Below are positions 59,020 to 64,000 of a stretch of 64,000 bases of DNA, piece by piece. The notes below the pieces were generated by a model. The model saw only the letters and a program-made list of their open reading frames with translations. It was not told where the DNA came from and searched no databases. The stretch covers positions 15,222-79,221 of the forward strand of contig JAXMBH010000025.1 of assembly GCA_046349975.1 (NCBI GenBank). Reading direction: 5' to 3'. The position numbers were made by a program, and so were the translations under genes. The number at the start of each line of letters is the position of its first letter. Within the stretch, counting starts at the first letter, position 1. The stretch is from JABDGM01 sp046349975 (GTDB lineage: Bacteria; Planctomycetota; Planctomycetia; Pirellulales; Lacipirellulaceae).

Positions 59020-61251
59020 TCAGTCAACGAAAACAAACTCGTTCAAGTTAAAAATCAATCGGCAGGCGTTTGGCAGGCCGTAATGGTCGGCATACTCGGC
59101 CAGCAGTGTGATTTCCGTTTCCGCGGGTTCGCGGGCAAATGCCAGCCGCCAGGCCGCCGCCAGCTGTTCCCGGTTTGTGCCGGCGTGCAGGGTCACGCGT
59201 TCAGCCAGGTGCTCGGCCATTCGCACCATAAACGGATTGTTTAGGAGTGCGAGCGATTGCAGCGGCGTGAGCGTTTCGTTGCGGCGTGGTACGAGCGCCG
59301 ATGGGTCAGCACAATCAAGTGTCGTCATGAACGGATCAGGCACGCTGCGGACGATCATGCGGTACACGCTGCGCCGGTGCGACTGGGGGTCATCGGGATT
59401 GTAATCGTCGTAGTTGTAGTGCGGCGAGTGATCGTCTTTGAAGCCGAAAGTTGGAAACGGTGGGCCGCCCCGGGTGGAGTCGAGCTTGCCGGCGACGGCC
59501 AACACCGAATCGCGGACCGCTTCTGCTTCCAGTCGCCGGCGATTCATCCGCCAGAGGAACTGGTTGGCGCCGTCGATCTTCTCGGCTTCCGCGTTGCCGG
59601 TGGACGATTGCCGATACACCGAACTCGTACAAATCAGCCGGTGCAAGTCTTTGAGCGATTGCCGGCCGTTGCGAAACTCAATTGCCAGCCAGTCGAGCAG
59701 TTCAGGATGCGAGGGCAGAGCGCCCATGCGACCGAAGTCGTTGGGCGTATCGACGATGCCGCGGCCGAAGTGGTACTGCCAGACACGATTGACGATCGAC
59801 CGCCAAGTGAGCGGATTGTCTTTCGAGGTGAGCCAATGAGCGAGGGCTACTCGCCGGGCGCCTTCACCATCACCGGGGTTCACATTGAAGCGTGAACGCA
59901 ATGCTGGTAAGTAGCCGCACGTGCCGGGGCCGACCTCCGCGCCGGGGTCCTTCTCGCTGCCGCGCTTCAACACGTGCATCGCGCGCGGCTTGCCGTGCGT
60001 GGGGGTGAACTGATTGTTGGCGGTAAACTCACTGGCCGCGGCGTAAACTACGCCAGCGGCCGCAACGCCGCCGCCCGCTGGGTAGGGCCGCTCCGCGCGG
60101 TCGACGCCCGCGAACACCGCCTGCAAGCTGTAATAATCATCCTGCGTGATCGGGTCGAATTTGTGATTGTGGCACCGCGCACACTGCACGGTCATGCTGT
60201 TGAACGTGCCCATGGTGGTCGTCACCATGTCGTCGCGATCGAGGTTGCGTGTGACGGCTTTGGACAACGTGCCCTCAGCAACTTCGATCTGGCCGACAAA
60301 ATCAAATGGTCCCGCGGCGATAAATCCGGTCGCGATGACGCCGTCGGCCGTGTCGGGATAGAGGACGTCGCCGGCCACTTGCTCTTCGATGAATCGCCCG
60401 TAAGGCTTGTCGTCGTTGAGGGCGCGAATGACGTAGTCGCGATACGGCCAGGCGTTGGGCCGAACTTTGTCTTTGTCATAGCCGTGCGTGTCACCATAGT
60501 GAACGACATCGAGCCAAAAGCGGCCCCACCGCTCGCCGTAGTTCGGCGATTCGAGCAAGCGATCGACAAGCTTTTCGTAAGCGCGCGGGTCGTCGTCGGC
60601 GACGAACGCTGCGACTTCCTCAAACGAGGGCGGCAGGCCGAGCAGATCGAAATACAACCGGCGGATGAGCGTGCGGCGATCGGCCTCTGTTGAAGGCTGC
60701 AAATTCTTTTCGCGAAGTCTTGCCAAGATAAACGCGTCGATCGGCGTGCGAATCCAATCACCGGTTGGATGCGTTTTATCAGCCGTTTTTGACAGGTCGG
60801 CATTCGCGGGGACTTGTGGCTTCGTGAGCGGTCGTAGCGACCACCAATTCAAGTCGTACTTGCGTTTATCTGTGAGTTCGAGGCCGGGCGGCCATATCGC
60901 GCCCGCAGCGACCCAATCGCGAATCGCTGCAATTTCGGCGGCCGTCAGGGGCTGCTCGCCCTGGGGCATTAGAGGTTTATCACCCGAAATGTAGTCGATA
61001 AGCAAACTTTTGTTCGGTTTCCGCGGAGTTACGGCCTCGCCGCTATCGCCGCCGCGGGCAAATGTTGCCGCCGAAACCAGTGACAAGCCGCCTTTCGGTT
61101 TCGCCCCTTCGTGGCAATGAACACAGCGGGCTTCAAGAATGGGTGCAACGCGCTCGCGGAAGAGCCGTTCGTCACCGCGCGTGACAACGGGCAGCAAAAC
61201 GACTGACACAAAGATGCCGACTGTTCGACCCATATCAACGCGATGCCGCAA
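59020..61251 (-). CDS. PSD1-type protein (cytochrome-like CxxCH, DUF1549, DUF1553)
   Basis: 743 residues; start at 61251 or at Met7 (61233), followed by a hydrophobic leader (VGIFVSVVLLPVVTRG). The planctomycete cytochrome c domain has one heme site (RCVHCHEG) and lies at about 30-125. DUF1549 covers roughly 165-385 (PIDAFILARLREKNLQPS, LRRLYFDLLGLPP-type segment, YGERWGRFWLDVVHYGDTHGYD, CARCHNHKFDPITQDDYY with a second CxxCH). DUF1553 covers the C-terminal half (WLTSKDNPLTWRSIVNRVWQYHFGRGIVDTPNDFG, SSVYRQSS, LQSLALLNNPFM). It is located outside the cytoplasm and probably moves electrons in an oxidative step. It is upstream of, and co-transcribed with, the DUF1501 gene. Confidence 0.92.
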   Translation of the reverse strand: MRHRVDMGRTVGIFVSVVLLPVVTRGDERLFRERVAPILEARCVHCHEGAKPKGGLSLVSAATFARGGDSGEAVTPRKPNKSLLIDYISGDKPLMPQGEQPLTAAEIAAIRDWVAAGAIWPPGLELTDKRKYDLNWWSLRPLTKPQVPANADLSKTADKTHPTGDWIRTPIDAFILARLREKNLQPSTEADRRTLIRRLYFDLLGLPPSFEEVAAFVADDDPRAYEKLVDRLLESPNYGERWGRFWLDVVHYGDTHGYDKDKVRPNAWPYRDYVIRALNDDKPYGRFIEEQVAGDVLYPDTADGVIATGFIAAGPFDFVGQIEVAEGTLSKAVTRNLDRDDMVTTTMGTFNSMTVQCARCHNHKFDPITQDDYYSLQAVFAGVDRAERPYPAGGGVAAAGVVYAAASEFTANNQFTPTHGKPRAMHVLKRGSEKDPGAEVGPGTCGYLPALRSRFNVNPGDGEGARRVALAHWLTSKDNPLTWRSIVNRVWQYHFGRGIVDTPNDFGRMGALPSHPELLDWLAIEFRNGRQSLKDLHRLICTSSVYRQSSTGNAEAEKIDGANQFLWRMNRRRLEAEAVRDSVLAVAGKLDSTRGGPPFPTFGFKDDHSPHYNYDDYNPDDPQSHRRSVYRMIVRSVPDPFMTTLDCADPSALVPRRNETLTPLQSLALLNNPFMVRMAEHLAERVTLHAGTNREQLAAAWRLAFAREPAETEITLLAEYADHYGLPNACRLIFNLNEFVFVD

Positions 61252-61278
61252 CCGAATCGCATTGCCAACCGCTGTGGC

Positions 61279-61404
61279 TCACTTCTTCTTAACTTTTTTG
61301 GGATTGCACAGCTTCTTCTTTTTCTTCGCTACGAAACCGCAATCGCGGCAACGGAAGTCGCCCGGCTTCGCCTGTCGGATCGGTTTGTTGTGTTCGCAAG
61401 GCAT
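61279..61404 (-). CDS. 41-residue Lys-rich small protein with Cys/His cluster
   Basis: A short open frame starting at ATG 61404. The sequence is MPCEHNKPIRQAKPGDFRCR followed by DCGFVAKKKKKLCNPKKVKKK. Cys3, His5, Cys19, Cys22 and Cys33 could form a zinc-ribbon-like site, and 14 of 41 residues are Lys or Arg, many in two runs. Such small basic Cys proteins may bind nucleic acid or ribosomes. It lies 27 bases before the PSD1 start and may be co-transcribed. Too short for ordinary gene finding; natural-looking metal spacing is the main support. Confidence 0.55.
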   Translation of the reverse strand: MPCEHNKPIRQAKPGDFRCRDCGFVAKKKKKLCNPKKVKKK

Positions 61405-61582
61405 GCCTGAATTCCTTGTCGCTGTCGGGTGGTGTTATTATAACACCGTGGTGGTGGAAAGCGATGAACGAAGCTTGGGGCGGGCACTCTGCGTGCCGTA
61501 GCTGGTCGTTGTTGCAGGTCTCTGGTCACGCGAGTGACGGCACACGGTGTGTGTCTACTATCCTTTCAGCCCGCGAGTATTC

Positions 61583-62959
61583 ATGCGTCAAAGTGCTTAT
61601 TTGGCTGTAGTTTTCGTCGCCCTGGCCGCTGCTTGGACTGTCGATCTGCCATGCGGCGGCAGCGGATTAGCGTTCGCACAGACCGCTGCTTCGCTGCACG
61701 ATTGGCCGGGTTTCTTGGGCCCAACCCGCAATGGCAAGTCGACTGAAACGGGGCTATCCCCAGAGTGGTCGGCGGAGGGTCCGCCGGTCGTCTGGCAGGC
61801 GGCGGTGGGCACTGGGTATGCCGCCCCGGCGATTGCCGGCGGCCGTTTGTTCCACTTCTCGCGTTTTGAGGACAACGCGCGCCTTTCTTGCCTCGATGCG
61901 TTCACCGGCAAGTCGCAGTGGACCTGCGACTACGCGACCAATTTTGAAGATATGCTGGGATACAACAACGGCCCGCGGGCGACACCGATGGTTGATGGCG
62001 ATCGCGTGTACACGTTTGGGGCCGAGGGGGTGCTGCAATGCGTGCAGGTTGCCGACGGCAAACCCGTGTGGCGCGTCGATACGACCAAAGAGTTCCATGT
62101 CGTGAAGAACTTCTTCGGCGTCGGCAGCACGCCGCTGGTGTATGGCGATGAGCTCATTGTGTGCGTCGGTGGCAGTCCGCCTGACGGACCGACCGACGTG
62201 TACGCGGCGAACGGTCACGTCGAGCCGAACGGCTCGGCCATCGTCGCCTTCGATAAGCTTACCGGCAAAGTGCGGTGGAAGGCCGGCGATGATCTGGCGA
62301 GTTACTCCAGTCCCGTTGTTGCGAAGATCGACGGGCAGGACGTGTTAATCATGTTTGCTCGTGGCGGCTTGTTGGCGATTGATCCGACGAAAGGAGAAGT
62401 CGTCGCCAGTTTTCCCTGGCGAGCGCGGAAACTCGAAAGCGTTAACGCTTCGACGCCCATCATCGTCGGCAACGAGATATTCATTTCCGAAACGTATGAG
62501 ATCGGCAGCGCGCTCACGCGATTTACGGGCAACGCGTTCGAAGAGATTTGGACCGACCGCAATCGCCGCCGCAACCAGGCGATGGCGCTGCATTGGAACA
62601 CGCCCATCGAAAGCGATGGTTACTTGTACGGATCGAGCGGCTACCATGCGCCCGAGGCGGAACTGCGGTGTGTGGAATGGAAGACCGGCAAAGTGATGTG
62701 GAGCCAACCGGGCCTGGGCCGCTGCTCGTTGTTGCTCGTAGACAATACGCTCGTTTGCCTGAGCGAGGACGGTTCGTTGCGGCTAGTGAAGCCGTCGCCG
62801 CAGAAGTACGAAGAATTGGCGAAATGGGAGCTATCGGGAACGGATGGCAAGCCGATTCTGCCGTACCCTTCGTGGGCAGCGCCGGCGTTGTCGAATGGCC
62901 TGCTGTATCTGGAAGGCGCTAACCTGCTGGTCTGCCTGCGGCTGATGAATCAGCTGTGA
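61583..62959 (+). CDS. Exported PQQ-like beta-propeller repeat protein
   Basis: 458 residues from the ATG at 61583; the frame is open to 61547. Signal peptide SAYLAVVFVALAAAWTV with cleavage near FAQTA. It starts WPGFLGPTRNGKSTETGLSPEW, a planctomycete PQQ-repeat opening, and continues with blades such as PVVWQAAVGTGYAAPAIAGGRL, CLDAFTGKSQWTCDY, VADGKPVWRVDT, AFDKLTGKVRWKAGDD and AIDPTKGEVVASFPW. No PQQ cofactor ligand set is evident, so it may be a scaffold rather than a dehydrogenase. It is convergent with sdaA, with 15 bases between stops. Confidence 0.9.
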   Translation: MRQSAYLAVVFVALAAAWTVDLPCGGSGLAFAQTAASLHDWPGFLGPTRNGKSTETGLSPEWSAEGPPVVWQAAVGTGYAAPAIAGGRLFHFSRFEDNARLSCLDAFTGKSQWTCDYATNFEDMLGYNNGPRATPMVDGDRVYTFGAEGVLQCVQVADGKPVWRVDTTKEFHVVKNFFGVGSTPLVYGDELIVCVGGSPPDGPTDVYAANGHVEPNGSAIVAFDKLTGKVRWKAGDDLASYSSPVVAKIDGQDVLIMFARGGLLAIDPTKGEVVASFPWRARKLESVNASTPIIVGNEIFISETYEIGSALTRFTGNAFEEIWTDRNRRRNQAMALHWNTPIESDGYLYGSSGYHAPEAELRCVEWKTGKVMWSQPGLGRCSLLLVDNTLVCLSEDGSLRLVKPSPQKYEELAKWELSGTDGKPILPYPSWAAPALSNGLLYLEGANLLVCLRLMNQL

Positions 62960-62974
62960 GGTGCGGCGAGGGCC

Positions 62975-64000
62975 TCAGCATTCGGGCACCGCCACCGCCA
63001 GTCCGCCGCGAGACGTTTCCTTATATTTCGTGAGCATATCGCGGCCGGTCTCACGCATCGTGCGGATCACGCGGTCAAGTGAAACTCGGTGCTGGCCGTC
63101 GCTGCGAAGGGCCATCCGCGAGGCGTTGATCGCTTTCACCGCCGCCATCGCGCAGCGCTCGATGCACGGCACTTGCACCAAGCCGCCGATGGGGTCGCAA
63201 GTGAGGCCGAGGTTGTGTTCCATACCGATTTCGGCCGCCATTTCGACTTGTGGCACCGTGCCGCCGAGCACTTCGGTGAGGGCACCAGCCGCCATCGAGC
63301 AAGCCACGCCGACTTCGCCCTGACAGCCGACTTCGGCACCCGAGATCGATGCGTTCAACTTGTACAAAATGCCGATGGCCCCGGCCGTCAACAGAAACCG
63401 AACGACGCCACTTTCATTCGCCCCTGGCACGAACCGCCAATAGTAGTGAAGCACGGCTGGAATGATGCCGGCCGCGCCGTTCGTGGGCGCGGTAACGACG
63501 CGGCCTGCAGCAGCATTTTCTTCGCTCACTGCGAGTGCAAATAAGTCAACCCAATCGAGCACCGCGAGCGGATCCTGCGATGGGGCCGCGCTATTGTTGC
63601 TGCCAGTGGGCGGCGGGCCGCTGGCCATCGAACTGGTAGCCGCAGTCTTCGTAGTTGGAGAGGAATCGCCGCTTTGCTGCACTTCACCGATGTGGTCCAG
63701 CCGATCGCGTGCGCTAAGTCGCGCGTACAATGCGGGGGCCCGTCGCTGCACGTGCAGACCGCCGGGAAGCGTTCCGGCTTGTCGGCAACCGCGTTCGACG
63801 CACGCTTGCATCACGCGCCAACGTTCGCTGAGGGCGGCACGAGTTTCTGCGTCGTTCCGCCAGCAGCGTTCATTCGCGAGCGTCATCTCGCTCACCGAGA
63901 GCCCCGAGTCGGCGGCCATTTGCAGAAGATCTTCGCCAGTCTCGTACGGGTAGGGCAGCACGATCGGAGTGCGCGCCTCACCGTCGGTCGTCGAGTCGCC
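62975..64000 (-). CDS. sdaA: L-serine dehydratase (SdaA type), N-terminus beyond the window
   Basis: The last 341 residues of an iron-sulfur L-serine ammonia-lyase (serine to pyruvate and ammonia), read from the window's right edge. IVLPYPYETGEDLLQMAADSGL matches the family linker between the beta and alpha parts. The catalytic alpha part has SEENAAAGRVVTAPTNGAAGIIPAVLHYY, GAEVGCQGEVGVACSMAAG, GLTCDPIGGLVQVPCIER and the end YKETSRGGLAVAV. The three cluster cysteines (GCQGE, LTCDP, VPCIE) are present. A low-complexity insert of about 30 residues (SGDSSPTTKTAATSSMASGP and following) lies before the DPLAVLDWVDLFALAV helix, which E. coli SdaA lacks. Confidence 0.93.
   Translation of the reverse strand, partial: GDSTTDGEARTPIVLPYPYETGEDLLQMAADSGLSVSEMTLANERCWRNDAETRAALSERWRVMQACVERGCRQAGTLPGGLHVQRRAPALYARLSARDRLDHIGEVQQSGDSSPTTKTAATSSMASGPPPTGSNNSAAPSQDPLAVLDWVDLFALAVSEENAAAGRVVTAPTNGAAGIIPAVLHYYWRFVPGANESGVVRFLLTAGAIGILYKLNASISGAEVGCQGEVGVACSMAAGALTEVLGGTVPQVEMAAEIGMEHNLGLTCDPIGGLVQVPCIERCAMAAVKAINASRMALRSDGQHRVSLDRVIRTMRETGRDMLTKYKETSRGGLAVAVPEC

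Noticed and set aside
58339..59244. 301-residue plus ORF opposite the DUF1501 and PSD1 genes
   Set aside because: Antisense shadow; the minus strand reads intact family motifs.
1..64000. CRISPR arrays, phage structural genes, toxin-antitoxin pairs, rRNA
   Set aside because: Looked for regularly spaced direct repeats and hallmark motifs on both strands; none seen.

Overview
The window looks like a chromosomal segment of a planctomycete (order Pirellulales or a close relative). This is inferred from protein content, not from a marker gene. The lineage hallmarks are three DUF1501/PSD1-type proteins with Tat signals, a DUF1559 pseudopilin, a small 'VxGTVxxNGKPL' lipoprotein, several PEP-CTERM proteins (two with dockerin repeats), a PhoPQ-related hydrolase, a Gfo/Idh/MocA oxidoreductase with a Tat signal, and many secreted glycosidase-like proteins of unknown specificity. 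LAYOUT. (a) 1-4528, minus strand: a tightly overlapping operon reading ROK-family regulator, muconate-lactonizing-type enolase-superfamily enzyme, then three amidohydrolase-2 proteins; the last runs off the left edge. The first amidohydrolase has lost all four recognisable metal-site residues. (b) 4529-5090: control region with a perfect palindrome beside a sigma70-like promoter. (c) 5091-11134, plus: a PEP-CTERM protein, a giant PEP-CTERM protein that is two complete exported proteins fused in frame, a lipoprotein and a DUF1559 pseudopilin. (d) 11131-26221: a glycosidase-rich locus with three large six-hairpin-type proteins, two DUF4091 proteins, a TIM-barrel protein and a deacetylase-like protein with dockerin and C-terminal anchor. 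I read (a)-(d) as one polysaccharide or glycan-degradation region: exported hydrolases plus a small-molecule catabolic operon under a sugar-type regulator. The substrate cannot be read from the sequence. (e) 23.7-31.5 kb: a scarred, mobile region. It holds a lactonase-gene remnant, an IS3-type transposase remnant, a frameshifted recombinase-like gene that reads into a tRNA-Pro fragment, and a 3.5-kb segment (MerR-cupin regulator, predicted seven-bladed PEP-CTERM propeller, isoprenylcysteine-methyltransferase-like membrane protein) bounded by a 34-bp exact repeat of the 3' end of an intact tRNA-Pro(GGG). (f) 31.7-35.2 kb: an FAD-dependent oxidoreductase and a PhoPQ-related hydrolase, divergent. 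(g) 35.4-41.5 kb: a signalling cluster with a stand-alone CheB-like methylesterase, a 1310-residue CheB-CheR-PAS-GAF-histidine kinase fusion and a NarL/LuxR response regulator. (h) 41.5-55.8 kb: HIT protein, Trm112-like protein, a tyrosine/threonine-rich exported repeat protein, an unpaired DUF1501 protein, an acyl-CoA desaturase, a lactonase, an MDR oxidoreductase coupled to RlmKL, DUF4038 and DUF4832 glycosidase-like proteins, and an SH3-like exported protein whose best start codon is followed at once by TGA. (i) 56.1-64 kb: Gfo/Idh/MocA oxidoreductase, DUF1501 and PSD1 genes preceded by a 41-residue Cys-rich small ORF, a PQQ-like propeller protein, and most of an L-serine dehydratase cut by the right edge. 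LIMITS: all assignments come from reading motifs and family resemblance by eye; no database search, structure prediction or composition calculation was run.
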